Shown here piece by piece: positions 9,078-19,528 of a DNA stretch of 64,000 bases. Every line of letters begins with the position of its first letter. The first letter of the stretch is position 1. This DNA comes from Poecilobothrus nobilitatus (Eukaryota > Arthropoda > Insecta > Diptera > Dolichopodidae). Made by a program: the position numbers and the translations under genes. The notes below the pieces were generated by a model that saw only the letters and a program-made list of their open reading frames with translations, was not told where the DNA came from and did no database searches. The stretch spans positions 105,601,948 to 105,665,947 of the forward strand of contig OX352773.1 of the NCBI GenBank assembly GCA_947095535.1. Reading direction: 5' to 3'.

Positions 9078-9587
9078 ATGGAATGTATGAAATCTGATCT
9101 TTTTGCGTCATTACCCGTACAAACAAGTATTTTGCGTTCAGAAGAGGTAGCATACAATCCTTTAGCTTCTTTAGAGGCATCACCGTCAACTATTCAATTT
9201 GTTTCACTTGGAAATGGAGATACATATCGAGATTTATCCTCAACCTATATAAAATTTAAAGTTCAAATATTAAAAAAAGATGGATCAGATTGGAGGGCAA
9301 ATGATAAAGTAGGAACTGAAGTAATGAACCGAATGGTGATGATTTATTCAGATATCATTCAATCATCTGTTTTTGGAAGTAGCAAAGTGCGGGCGTTGAG
9401 AGCTATCAACATAGAAAATTGTAGAATACCTACAAATATTGAATTTGAAAATGTTCATTACATACCCATAGAAAAAAATTGTTTTGAAACAATAGCAATT
9501 AATATTTGTAACCAATACGGTGATGAAATAAATTTTGTTTCCAGTTACTATCCAACAAAAATAGTATTACACTTTAAAAAGCATTGA
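9078..9587 (+). CDS. Capsid/penton chimera, copy 3
   Basis: 169 aa, identical to the chimera at 6019-6528 (SDWRAND and LHFKKH variants shared), offset 3059 bp. Confidence 0.7.
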   Translation: MECMKSDLFASLPVQTSILRSEEVAYNPLASLEASPSTIQFVSLGNGDTYRDLSSTYIKFKVQILKKDGSDWRANDKVGTEVMNRMVMIYSDIIQSSVFGSSKVRALRAINIENCRIPTNIEFENVHYIPIEKNCFETIAINICNQYGDEINFVSSYYPTKIVLHFKKH

Positions 9588-9639
9588 TTTCCCAAAAACA
9601 ATATAAATACTACTACTCAAATATGGTATCCTATCAAAC

Positions 9640-10080
9640 ATGGAAAGAGCTTACGTTGGATATTATTCCTCTCAAGTAGGTGGAGGAGTCAACGATATTG
9701 GGCCTTTATTACAATTTTATCCAGCTATACAAAGAGGTCGTGGTTTTGGAAATATATTCGGAAGTTTAATTCGTTACTTAAAGCCAGTTTTTACATCAGG
9801 TTGGGACTTAATTAAAAAATAGGCTGTAAACACAAGTAAAAATATTTTAAATGATATAGCATCTAGTGCAAACATAAAAGAAACTGTAATTGATCAAAGC
9901 AAAGGCGGTATGAAAAATTTACGGAAATCAGTAGTTAACCAACTGCATTCGATGTATGGTGGAAGACAAAGAACTATAAAAAGACAAAGAGGTATTAAAA
10001 GACGAACAGTTTCTAAAAAGACACATTTGAAGTCGAAACGACGAAAAAAGCAAAGTAAAACCTCCGACATATTCAATTAA
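9640..10080 (+). pseudogene. Virion core-like protein, copy 4 (nonsense)
   Basis: Same TAG after DLIKK as the copy at 6581-7021. Offset 3059 bp. Confidence 0.85.
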
Positions 10081-10082
10081 AA

Positions 10083-10592
10083 ATGGAATGTATGAAATCT
10101 GATCTTTTTGCGTCATTACCCGTACAAACAAGTGTTTTGCGTTCAGAAGAGGTAGCATACAATCCTTTAGCTTCTTTAGAGGCATCACCGTCAACTATTC
10201 AATTTGTTTCACTTGGAAATGGAGATACATATCGAGATTTATCCTCAACTTATATAAAATTTAAAGTCCAAATATTAAAAAAAGATGGATCAGTTTGGAG
10301 TGCAAATGATAAAGTAGGAACTGAAGTAATGAACGGAATGGTGATGATATATTCAGATATCATTCAATCATCTGTTTTTGGAAGTAGCAAAGTGCGGGCG
10401 TTGAGAGCTATCAACATAGAAAATTGTAGAATACCTACAAATATTGAATTTGAAAATGTTCATTACATACCCATAGAAAAAAATTGTTTTGAAACAATAG
10501 CAATTAAAATTTGTAACCAATACGGTGATGAAATAAATTTTGTTTCCAGTTACTATCCAACAAAAATGGTATTACACTTTAAAAACCATTGA
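10083..10592 (+). CDS. Capsid/penton chimera, copy 4
   Basis: 169 aa, identical to 7024-7533, including the PTKMVLHF variant, offset 3059 bp. Confidence 0.7.
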   Translation: MECMKSDLFASLPVQTSVLRSEEVAYNPLASLEASPSTIQFVSLGNGDTYRDLSSTYIKFKVQILKKDGSVWSANDKVGTEVMNGMVMIYSDIIQSSVFGSSKVRALRAINIENCRIPTNIEFENVHYIPIEKNCFETIAIKICNQYGDEINFVSSYYPTKMVLHFKNH

Positions 10593-10644
10593 TTTCCCAA
10601 AAACAATATAAATACTACTACTCAAATATGGTATCCTATCAAAC

Positions 10645-11085
10645 ATGGAAAGAGCTTACGTTGGATATTATTCCTCTCAAGTAGGTGGAGGAGTCAACGA
10701 TATTGGGCCTTTATTACAATTTTATCCAGCTATACAAAGAGGTCGTGGTTTTGGAAATATATTCGGAAGTTTAATTCGTTACTTAAAGCCAGTTTTTACA
10801 TCAGGTTGGGACTTAATTAAAAAAGAGGCTGTAAACACAAGTAAAAATATTTTAAATGATATAGCATCTGGTGCAAACATAAAAGAAACTGTAATTGATG
10901 AAAGCAAAGGCGGTATAAAAAATTTACGGAACTCAGTAGTTAACCAACTGCATTCGATGTATGGTGGAAGACAAAGAACTATAAAAAGACAAAGAGGTAT
11001 TAAAAGACGAACAGTTTCTAAAAAGACACATTTGAAGTCGAAACGACGAAAAAAGCAAAGTAAAACCTCCGACATATTCAATTAA
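10645..11085 (+). CDS. Virion core-like protein, copy 5 (intact, distinct)
   Basis: 146 aa. It shares SGWDLIKK with the broken copies but keeps the GAG codon, and has private changes (DESKGG, LRNSVV), so it is the original right-hand copy of the array rather than a product of the block duplication. Followed 2 bp later by the last capsid 5' fragment. Confidence 0.65.
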   Translation: MERAYVGYYSSQVGGGVNDIGPLLQFYPAIQRGRGFGNIFGSLIRYLKPVFTSGWDLIKKEAVNTSKNILNDIASGANIKETVIDESKGGIKNLRNSVVNQLHSMYGGRQRTIKRQRGIKRRTVSKKTHLKSKRRKKQSKTSDIFN

Positions 11086-11087
11086 AA

Positions 11088-11404
11088 ATGGAATGTATGA
11101 AATCTGATCTTTTTGCGTCATTACCCGTACAAACAAGTATTTTGCGTTCAGAAGAGGTAGCATACAATCCTTTAGCTTCTTTAGGCATCACCATCAACCG
11201 TCATCACATGTCATATAACAACGGAGCTGAACTTAATATAAGAGAATATGTATTCAAATATTTTGAGAGATGTATTGAAAGGAATAAACTAAGATTGGAA
11301 CAAGAAAATTTCTACATTCCAATGAATTTACACATAGCTCAGTGTAATTATTCCAAACTATTTTATGAAATACCTATGTTTTTGTCAGAAAAATTATCTT
11401 GGTC
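11088..11404 (+). pseudogene. Capsid N-terminal fragment joined to unidentified C-terminus, cut by Polinton B
   Basis: Thirty-two residues of the capsid N-terminus, then after a 2-base loss near 11183 the frame passes into a different open segment (LNIREYVFKYF... then NFYIPMNLHIAQCNYSKL) that I cannot identify. Polinton B inserted at codon WS; the remainder of the ORF is at 28416-28443, only about nine codons, so the insertion hit its extreme 3' end. The open downstream segment suggests the remnant of a real Polinton A gene whose 5' part was lost when the array collapsed. Confidence 0.6.
11399..11404 (+). repeat. 6-bp target site duplication of Polinton B (left)
   Basis: TTGGTC directly before the left TIR, repeated exactly at 28410-28415 directly after the right TIR. 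Confidence 0.95.
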
Positions 11405-11975
11405 AGTAGTATAGCTAGGCTGGTTCTAGACCAGGAAATGACGTCACATCCGGTTTAGATAAGAAGTATGAGTCATAGATGGTAAAGATATTGGTGGTGA
11501 TAAGAGATAAGATAAGAGTATGAGTCATAGATCAAAAGAAGTGATAATAAAAGATTTTTAAATTTTTAAATACCAGGCGAACATATTGTTTAGATAAAGA
11601 ATTTAAAACATTTTATTATTTCAATTTTATTTGTTTGTAGTTACATTCTATGATAAGAAATTTTTATTGTTTTTATAATATACATATGGTAAGTGTGTTT
11701 TATATTAACAAAGAAAAAAGTTTAGTAAATTATAATGATGTTGTTGTTGTTGTTGTTATATTATATTAATGAAATTTTCAAATCTTATATTTGAAGAAAG
11801 AATTCTGAGTGTGCGTGTGCGGTCAGAGGAATTCCTTTTTTTTTTATGCTATGAAGAAAAAATTCTTATCATGAAAAAATACTGAAATAAGTAAAAGAAT
11901 TGAAATCGTATATATTTACAAATTTTTTTAAATTATATTATGAATAATGTAGAATCTAAAATGACGTCACAGGGG
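11405..11975 (+). repeat. Left terminal inverted repeat of Polinton B
   Basis: ~571 bp, highly similar to the reverse complement of 27869-28409. The main difference is a ~28-bp segment near 11613-11640 missing from the right copy. It includes a (GTT)n tract at ~11740-11758 matched by (AAC)n on the right. Confidence 0.93.
11439..11446. promoter_or_regulatory. CRE/ATF palindrome in TIR of Polinton B
   Basis: TGACGTCA, 34 bp from the left terminus; mirrored at 28368-28375, 34 bp from the right terminus. A second perfect copy lies at the inner edge of each TIR (11962-11969 and about 27874-27881). An imperfect dyad (CTGG..TCTAGA..CCAG) at 11419-11433 precedes the first. Confidence 0.5.
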
Positions 11976-12557
11976 ATTCCTTTAGTTTAAATAATAAAAA
12001 GAAAAAAACCAAATATGTATATACTGCAATGTTTTTTTGATTTAAGTTAGTTAGAAATTATTTTAAATTATGGAAATTGTGGTTTTGCCTGTACAATTAA
12101 ATCATACTTTTTACAAATTTTTTAAAATTGTGAAATGAAATACTGCAATGTTTTTTGATTTATATTAACTAGAAATTAACTTAAAATGTGGAAATTGCGG
12201 TTTCGCCTGTACAATTATTTTAAATTGATTTTAAAATTATGTAAGTGTGTTAATAACAATTTCTGTGGTAAATGGTAATCGGTTTATATTATCTAGAAAT
12301 TATGTTAACCATATTATAATATAAGTTCCTAATTTTGTAAAAGTTCTATAATACGAGTAATTTAAAAAATGTGGAAATTGTGATTATTAAAATATGTAAT
12401 AATTAAATTTATTTAAAACCACCTACACAAATTAAAAATTTCATATAAAAGGAGAGTAATTTACAATTAACTCATTAAAATGAAAGAAAGTCTTATTTCA
12501 TTAAGATCTTATTATTAATAAATAAATAAATAAAAAGTAAAATTTAACTAAAACAAG
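11976..12557 (+). repeat. Subterminal diverged ~120-bp tandem repeats upstream of first gene
   Basis: Noncoding. A unit containing ACTGCAATGTTTTTT, then a TAGAAATTA motif, then GTGGAAATTG and CGCCTGTACAATT occurs at ~12020-12135 and ~12140-12220, with a third, more diverged copy at ~12265-12390. Position between TIR and first ORF fits a promoter or replication-control region. TATA-like ATATAAAAGG is at ~12443. Confidence 0.6.
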
Positions 12558-13085
12558 ATGAGCTCTGAAGATATTCAAATAATTGAAGATATAGAAATAG
12601 TATCACCAACAAACCACCAGGGACTTAGTGGCTTTAATTATATCCAGTCTGGAGCAACTGGAATGAACCATTATAATCAACCTAGTACGAGTAATATGAA
12701 GACATATACTCAACCCGGGCCTAGCAATCCATACAAAAGGAAAGCAGATACAAGCGTTCGAAGCTTGTTGAACAAATTTAACGAGAAAGTGGAGAAGAAA
12801 ACTAATTTTAAAAATAGTTTGCCAGCTGCAGAAGTAATACCACAACAAATGTACCATGTTTTAAAAATAACTAAACTCAACACTCAGTATGGGAAAAGGA
12901 TATTGTTGGAGTTTGAAAACGTTGTTTTCTTTCTACCAGCATACATGGTGGATTTTCTGGCAGATAATGAAATTGTGCAACTAAACAATCAAGTCAACAT
13001 ATATATGATAAGCGAAGGCAAACAAAAATATCGACTAGTTCAGGAAGATATTTTTTCGCAAGAAAAACTTGCAATTAATCAATAA
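12558..13085 (+). CDS. Polinton ORF, candidate ssDNA-binding protein
   Basis: 175 aa, intact. The N-terminal ~75 residues are polar and low complexity (Asn/Ser/Pro-rich with a PYKRKAD basic patch). The C-terminal ~80 residues look like a compact beta-rich fold (MYHVLKITKLNTQYGKRILLEFENVVFFLP... then VNIYMISEG). The - strand ORF at 30158-30442 in Polinton A has a similar C-terminal start (MYEV...LNTKRGQRTVL). Proteins of this shape sit next to polB in several arthropod Mavericks and an OB-like ssDNA-binding role is a reasonable guess, but unproven. Confidence 0.5.
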   Translation: MSSEDIQIIEDIEIVSPTNHQGLSGFNYIQSGATGMNHYNQPSTSNMKTYTQPGPSNPYKRKADTSVRSLLNKFNEKVEKKTNFKNSLPAAEVIPQQMYHVLKITKLNTQYGKRILLEFENVVFFLPAYMVDFLADNEIVQLNNQVNIYMISEGKQKYRLVQEDIFSQEKLAINQ

Positions 13086-13425
13086 TGTATACCTACTTGT
13101 ATTATTAATTTAATAAATAATTAAATAAATAAATAAAAATTAAAACTAAATTATATTATCTTTTTATTTTATATTTCTTTAAAAATTTTCAGATCCCCTA
13201 GTCTATTTATATTTCTTTTAAAATTTTCAGATGCCCTAGTCTGTTTGATGAATATTTTTGCAAGGAAAACTTGCAATTAATCAATAATATATAGTCGTAT
13301 TTATTAATTTAATAAATAAAGAAATAAATAAATAAATAAAAATTAAAACTAAATTACATTATCTTTATATTTTATATTTCTTTAAAAATTTTCAGATACC
13401 CTAGTGGCCCTAGTCTGTTTGATGA
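13058..13425 (+). repeat. Tandem duplication of the ORF end with splice-acceptor-like motifs
   Basis: The segment from the last codons of the preceding gene (GAAAAACTTGCAATTAATCA) through an AT-rich stretch to CCCTAGTCTGTTTGATGAA is repeated (about 13058-13250 and 13255-13425). Each copy contains one or two TTTTCAG|ATNCCCTAGT sites resembling 3' splice acceptors, and another TTTTCAG lies at ~13488-13494, just before polB. Possibly spliced leader exons for polB; not demonstrated. Confidence 0.6.
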
Positions 13426-13554
13426 AATTAAATTTTCCTTTACTGAAGTACTCTGTATACGAATTAAACAGAAATTAAATTATTTTATTTTCAGATTGAA
13501 AAAAAAATGTTATTTTGTATAAAACAGTTCACAGTTCGTGTAAGAGTTAGAATC

Positions 13555-16500
13555 ATGACCGAAATATCAAAAAAAATTTTAATTAAACATATTGAGCTTT
13601 CTAATAAAAATGAAAGCAACCAAGATAGAAATGAAATAAAATCTTATATGATTTTACTATTAAAAGATTTAATAGTTTTAGAAAAATTTTAGAAGAAAAT
13701 AAAAACTCTAAAAGTGGTGTTAAATCATGCATAGCTGCCGTAATAGCACATTTAGAGTCATTAAAAACAAAAACAAAATACAAAATACTATTTGAAGATA
13801 ATCACAAGCTAGAATGGAAAAATGTATCATCGGCGTTCCAGAATCGAATACAAACAGGCGTCATAACCAACGTTACAGAAACAGATCCCAAATTATTTTT
13901 AATAAATTGCAAAGATATTGTAATAAATAAAATATATGAAATATTGGTAAAATATAATTCAATCAAAGTGAATATGGTATTTTGTGGAGAATTTGTACTA
14001 CCTCCAAAAAACAATGAAGATGAAGCTGATTATGATTTAAAATATTTGAATACTGGAAATTTAATTGTACTCAGAATGGAAAGGAACAATGAATGGTATG
14101 ATAAATTAATGGAACAAATTCTAATCAAATTTGATGACTTCCAAGAAAAAGGAAGTGGTTGGGCTTTATCATCCATAGTAAATTTAATTATAAATATAAA
14201 TTCTTTCGCATCATTTGCTGCAGCATCATCTTACATAGATTTGCCCAAATCTATCAAAAGAAGAAAAGCATGTATTAATATTAAAAATAATGATAATGCT
14301 TGTTTTGCATGGAGTATAATGGCTTTACTTAATCCAAAGGTAGTTCATTCTGATCTTGTATCGAGTTATCAACCATATGGAGATGTATTAAATTTTAAAG
14401 ATATCAGCTTTCCAGTTTTAATAAGTGATATTTCAAAATTTGAGAAGTTAAATTTAATATCCGTTAACGTTTTTGGTTTAGAGATGATTAAAAAAGATAA
14501 ATTTAAAATAGTACCATTTTATCTAACAAAATTAAAAAATGAAAAACATGCTAATCTTCTATTAATTCAAAATATTTATGATAAAAAAGAAAAATTTAAC
14601 ACATATTATGAAAATAATACTAAAAATGATGAGAACGTTAAATATCATTATGTTTTGATTAAAAATATATCAAGATTACTTTCAGCTGATGTTAGCAAAA
14701 ATAACAGGAAAAAATACTTTTGTGAAAGATGTCTTAATTATTTTTCATCAAATGAAAAATTAAATAATCATAAAATATATTGCGATAAAATGAATAAATC
14801 AGCTGTTGTACTGCCAAACAAGGAAAATAACATTCTTAAATTTACCAACTTTAAAAATAAAATAATGGTTCCATGTGTTATCTATGCTGACATAGAATGT
14901 ATACTGGAAAAAAGTAGTTCAAATAATAGTTATCAAGAACATATTGCATGTTCTATAGGATATTATATAAAATCAAGTTACATAGGAAATACAGAATACC
15001 GTTTCTTAAGAGGAGAGAATTGTATTGAATGGTTTTTAAAGGAACTAAAAATTATTGCTTGTCTTTTGGAGACGGACTTAAAGTCACCTGTTAAAATGAA
15101 TGCACTAACTAGAGAACAACAAGATGCATTCAAAAGGGCAGAGGTTTGTTTTATTTGTGAAGCACCATTTTCTGCAGACGAAGTTAAATGTAAAGATCAC
15201 GATCATTTAACTGGTGAATACCGTGGGGCTACTCACAATAGTTGCAACATAAATTATAAAAATTCATTTTATGTTCCGGTAATATTTCATAATTTAAGTG
15301 GATATGACGTTCATTTCATTATAAAAGAACTGAATTCAACAATAATTGGTAAGATAGATTTACTCCTTTAAATAAGGAGAAATATATAAGTTTTACAAAA
15401 TATATTGAAAATAGTGATATTAAATTTAGATTTATAGACTCATATAAATTTTTAGTAAGTAGTTTAGATAGTTTATCAAAAAATTTGAAAGAATATCCGA
15501 ATTTAAAATCTCAATTTAAAAATTTAACGGAAAGTCAATATATTTTACTATCACAAAAGGGAATTTACCCTTATGATTATATTGATAATCATGAAAAGTT
15601 TCTAGATTCAATGTTGCCAGAAAAAGATTTTTTTTATAACGTACTAAATAAATCTAGTATAACTGATAGTGAATACAATCATGCTCAAACAATATGGCAT
15701 GAATTTAATATTAAAAACTTAGGAGAATATTCTGACTTATACCTAAAAACAGACGTTTTATTGTTGACAGATATTTTTGAAAAATTCAGAAAAAATTGTA
15801 TGAACACTTATGATTTAGATCCGGCGCGTTATTTTACTTTACCAGGATTTTCCTGGGATGCTATGTTGAAATATAGTAAAGTAAATTTTGAATTATTAAC
15901 AGATGTTGATATGTTATTGTTTATTGAAAATGGTATAAGAGGGGGTCTTACACAAGTTTGCAAACGCTATTCCCAAACTAATAATTTATATATGGCAAAT
16001 TATGATTCAAACAAATCATCATCTTATATAAGTTATTTTGATATTAACAATCAATACGGTTGGGCTATGAGCCAATATTTACCTTTAAACAATTTTGAAT
16101 GGGAGGAAGATATTAATAAATATAATAAAGAATTTATATTAGGTATTTCTGATGAAAATCCTATTGGATATATATTCGAAGTAGATATAAAATATCCTAA
16201 CGAGCTTCATGATTTACACAAATCTCTGTGCCCTGTACCCTTTTGCCCTGAACATTTATCAATAAATTCAGGTGATAATAGCTACTCTATTTGATAAAGA
16301 CAAATATGTTATCCATTATAGAAATTTGAAATTAGCTCTAAAAAATGGTTTAGAAATAAAAAAAATTCATAAAATTTTACAATTTACATAATCAGATTAC
16401 CTTAAGCCATACATAGAGTTGAATACTAAACTATGTACACAAGCAATAGATAAGTTTGAAAAAGAACTATATAAGCTAATGAATAATGCAATATTCGGTA

Positions 16501-17237
16501 AAACTATAGAAAATGTTAGAAAACACTGTGATATAAAACTTAAAACTTACTGGCATGGGCGTTATGGCGCTAATGCATTAATTACATCTCCATATTTCAA
16601 AAGTTCTACTATTTTTCAAGAAAATTTAGTTGCAATAGAACTCTATAAAACTGAAATATTTTTCAATAAACCAATTTATGTAGGTATGGCCATATTAGAT
16701 ATTTCAAAAACATTAATATATGAATTTTTTTATGATTACATGAAAAAAAAATTACAACAGAATTGTAGTCTTTTATATACTGATACTGACAGTCTTATTT
16801 TAGAAATTAATAACAAAAATATATATGATATAATTAAAGAAGACTGTTATGAACGGTTTGACACTAGTGATTATCCTATGAACAATAAGTGGCAAATTCC
16901 TTTAGTAAACAAAAAAATTATAGGACTAATGAAAGATGAAATGAATGGTAAAAATATTATAGAATTTATTGGTTTAAGATCAAAAATGTATACAATTAAA
17001 GTTGAAAATGAAGAATATATAAAAAAAATTAAAGGTGTTAAAAAATCTATTGTACAAAAAGAAATAGAATTTAGTGATTACAAAAAATGTTTAGATGAAA
17101 ATAAAAATAAAATAATTATACAAAATTTAATAAAATCAAAATATCATAATGTAACTAGTATAAGACAGAAAAAAATAGCTTTAGATTCAAATGATGGGGG
17201 TCATTATTTATTAAATGAAAATAATAATACAAATTAG
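13555..17237 (+). pseudogene. polB: Polinton B DNA polymerase B (protein-primed)
   Basis: Replicates the element from its termini with a protein primer. Start taken at ATG 13555 (MTEISKK). In order: a CFAWSIMALLNP region typical of Maverick polymerases; Exo I Asp/Glu in YADIECIL; a CxxC...HxxxxC zinc-finger-like stretch (FCERCLNYF); a second CxxC/HDH/Cys motif (CFICEAPF...KDHDHLTGEYRG); Exo II in HNLSGYDVH; Pol A-type motif FDINNQYGWAMSQ; Pol B motif KLMNNAIFGKTIENVRKH; and catalytic YTDTDS at ~16779-16796. Frameshifts near 13688, 15368 and 16270 and a TAA at 16389-16391 break it, although all catalytic motifs survive. First gene after the ssDNA-binding-like ORF, same strand. Confidence 0.93.
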
Positions 17238-17654
17238 TAATTTTAATTATTTATTTATTTATTTATTGAATTATGTAGCAAATTTAATTATAATAAAGAA
17301 TTTTATTTAAAAAAAAATACATATAATTTTTTTATTTTATTTTATAATTTTATAATTTTCAGGATTTCTGTCGGCTTATGACATCTTACAGCAATCTGAT
17401 TTTTTTCCTTTTTCCTCTTTTTTAATTTTTACACTGCTTGATGAAGATGAATGCACACATGATATTGTACATGATGCTGAAGTCCTAGATTTAGACGGAT
17501 TTTTATATTCTTGATATTTTTTTTTATTTTTATTTTCCATTTTATTTTCCATTTTATAAAAAAAAGGTTTTAATTGTATGCCTTTCATAATCCAATTAAA
17601 CTTTGTGAATGATATTATTTAAAACATTGGTTCATTTTTAAATTGTTAAAATAA
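17238..17654. other. Junction between polB and the - strand capsid block
   Basis: AT-rich spacer between convergent genes. It contains a possible 70-aa - strand ORF (17376-17588), lysine- and serine-rich with a CXXSC-like patch, which I cannot relate to any family. A TTTTCAGG acceptor-like site is at ~17354-17361. Probably 3' untranslated sequence of both flanking units. Confidence 0.4.
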
Positions 17655-18119
17655 TTAAATCAGCTTTTTCAATAAATAAACATTTTCGTACGCACAGTAA
17701 CCCTTATGATTGAATAAACATTTGTTAGATAAATATTGCTTATTTTTCATAATTTTTATACTTGTTGAATCTTGTTCATCTAAATCAAACACATTGTTTA
17801 TTTTTAAATTTCTTTCAACCCAAAATTTTTTCTCGCTACCTTTTACATAAATTTTTTTATAGTTATCTACATATATTTCTAAAAAATTGATGACTTCACA
17901 AAAATATGCTGTACCATCAAACCACTTGAATCCATGATGGTTCTTTGTCAACCATTTATTTATATTTTTTGCTTTTTTGTTTAGATACTGATAGCTAAAT
18001 GGAGGTTTAATTACAAAATGTTGTATTTTGTTTTCTGATGATAGAACTGCTATTTCTTTTAAAATGAATTTATTATCATTATTCCTAAAACCTTGAATAT
18101 CAATAATAACGTAATCCAT
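17655..18119 (-). CDS. Exonuclease-like accessory protein
   Basis: 154 aa. Starts DYVIIDIQGF, reminiscent of the first Asp-containing strand of DEDD 3'-5' exonucleases, and contains IYVKGSEKKFWVE and a C-terminal Cys/His cluster (CLFNHKGYCAYENV). The same family occurs degenerate in Polinton A (28440-28953): shared YVKG.(E/Q)KK and C..H....C...N....L spacing. Conserved in both elements, which otherwise have different polymerases, so it is probably useful to the life cycle. Nuclease activity is an inference; not all four acidic residues are evident. Confidence 0.55.
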   Translation of the reverse strand: MDYVIIDIQGFRNNDNKFILKEIAVLSSENKIQHFVIKPPFSYQYLNKKAKNINKWLTKNHHGFKWFDGTAYFCEVINFLEIYVDNYKKIYVKGSEKKFWVERNLKINNVFDLDEQDSTSIKIMKNKQYLSNKCLFNHKGYCAYENVYLLKKLI

Positions 18120-18156
18120 TCGCCTTTTTAAATAAAACTATTTAACTAAAAGTATT

Positions 18157-19344
18157 TTAAATAATTTGTTTAACTTCCCCTGTTAACGTTTTAAATTCAA
18201 TTAAACGATCGTGCAAAATAAGACAATAAGCTGCAGTATTGTCTGGAATTGGTTTCAAAGTTTTTATCTCAATTTTAACATCAACTGCTCCCATTTTAAC
18301 ATTTTCATTTTGATAACGAGTATCAATTACAAAGATTGGTGAATCATTTTTAAATTTTTTGCATGAAAGTAAAGGTTCTGATATTGAATGATTATAATAA
18401 AAACTTCTAAAACTTGAATATGCTTCATATGCTAAAGCATAACGATCTCTATTAAAATCTAAATGCATATCCTCATATGGATATGCTTTAGAATTTAAAT
18501 GCACTTTTCTATCTGTGACATCACAGTGATGAAATTTTGAAAGATCTTTTTGACCATTATTTTGGGTAGTTAGTAGAGCTAAAATAATAAAACGAGGTTT
18601 CTCAAGTTGTGAAACTGTTTGAACGATCCAAATGTAATGAGTAACTCCTGCTGTTAATGTAGGACATTGTTGTAATTCCCAATTCCCAATCATGTTAGAA
18701 CCACTTTCAATACTTTTATATAACTTTAATTTTTGATTATCTGACAAATTAATATGTTGAACTCTCCAGTATATTTTTGTAATGGAAATTTTCGGTTTCT
18801 CACTAGCATCAGAACATATCATTGAATTATTATCGGTTTCAGAACGTGTTAATATCAATTCATGTTTCGCATTAGGAATAATGCTTTTATAATCTTCTGC
18901 AAAACCGAGTAATTTATTTAAAGGAATGCAAAAATTAAAATAAAGTCCGTTCATTTTAATTGATTCGTTGGGTGACCAACTTGCATTGTATAGAGCACTA
19001 CTTTCATTTTGATTGAGTGAAATGTAATTTTTTATTGTTGAAGTTATTCCAACTTTGTGGTTCTGATCAATTTCTTTGCCGTTAAACTGATAGCGAATAG
19101 ATTCAAATAGAAATGGTATAGCATTATTAACTAATTTAGTGCTTGTAACAGCTGTTCCATCATGTTTTGTTAGAAATCCTTCTATATAAATTAAACTTAT
19201 TGAAGGTAATATATTTAAATTCTTATTTTGTATTTGTATTTTTATAGAGTGACCCAATCCATAATAGTTTATGAATGGTAAATATGAATGCCAATGAGCA
19301 CTAACTATACTATCATCAAAAACAGGTTCATTAAAAAAACTCAT
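18157..19344 (-). CDS. Major capsid protein (hexon-like, double jelly roll)
   Basis: 395 aa, intact. Family marks: FINYYGLGHSIKIQIQN near the start; FLFESIRYQFNGKEID at ~residue 80; LYFNFCIPLNKLLGFAEDYK and ELILTRS in the middle; IYWRVQHI; and YPYEDMHLDFNRDRYALAYEAYSSFR in the C-terminal half. This matches remembered insect Maverick proteins predicted to form the main capsid shell. It overlaps no neighbour but lies 1 bp from the next ORF in a tightly packed - strand late block with penton, protease and PLA2, as expected for virion structural genes. Confidence 0.75.
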   Translation of the reverse strand: MSFFNEPVFDDSIVSAHWHSYLPFINYYGLGHSIKIQIQNKNLNILPSISLIYIEGFLTKHDGTAVTSTKLVNNAIPFLFESIRYQFNGKEIDQNHKVGITSTIKNYISLNQNESSALYNASWSPNESIKMNGLYFNFCIPLNKLLGFAEDYKSIIPNAKHELILTRSETDNNSMICSDASEKPKISITKIYWRVQHINLSDNQKLKLYKSIESGSNMIGNWELQQCPTLTAGVTHYIWIVQTVSQLEKPRFIILALLTTQNNGQKDLSKFHHCDVTDRKVHLNSKAYPYEDMHLDFNRDRYALAYEAYSSFRSFYYNHSISEPLLSCKKFKNDSPIFVIDTRYQNENVKMGAVDVKIEIKTLKPIPDNTAAYCLILHDRLIEFKTLTGEVKQII

Positions 19345-19345
19345 T

Positions 19346-19528
19346 TTATTTTTTTTTTTTTAATTTATATCCAAGTAATTTGAGATATTGCTGATTAACT
19401 GCCGTTAAACTATTCTTTTGCTGCAAGCGTTGGCTTCCTTCTTCCCGAAATGGTTTTGATATACTAGATTGAGGTATTTTACTCATAGAATATATATCCG
19501 GTTGTTGATTCTGATTAAATACTATCAT
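19346..19528 (-). CDS. Small conserved ORF between penton and major capsid genes
   Basis: 60 aa, polar, ending in a helix plus basic tail (SLTAVNQQYLKLLGYKLKKKK). Similar short ORFs with an LT..N..YL..LG(F/Y)K end recur beside capsid genes in arthropod Mavericks. Its start overlaps the penton ORF stop by 4 bp (ATGA type), which supports expression as part of the block. Function unknown; a scaffold or capsid-associated peptide is possible. Confidence 0.55.
   Translation of the reverse strand: MIVFNQNQQPDIYSMSKIPQSSISKPFREEGSQRLQQKNSLTAVNQQYLKLLGYKLKKKK

Larger units (their letters stand above)
7601..10659 (+). repeat. 3059-bp tandem block, copy 2
   Basis: Near-identical to 4542-7600. Its right end continues into a fifth, distinct core-gene copy (10645). 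The left joint destroys the TATA-like box in front of the second penton gene. Confidence 0.92.

Noticed and set aside
5830..11163. Repeated - strand ORFs (60-100 aa) inside the core-gene array
   Set aside because: They are antisense shadows of the basic core and capsid coding sequences, repeated only because the array is repeated.
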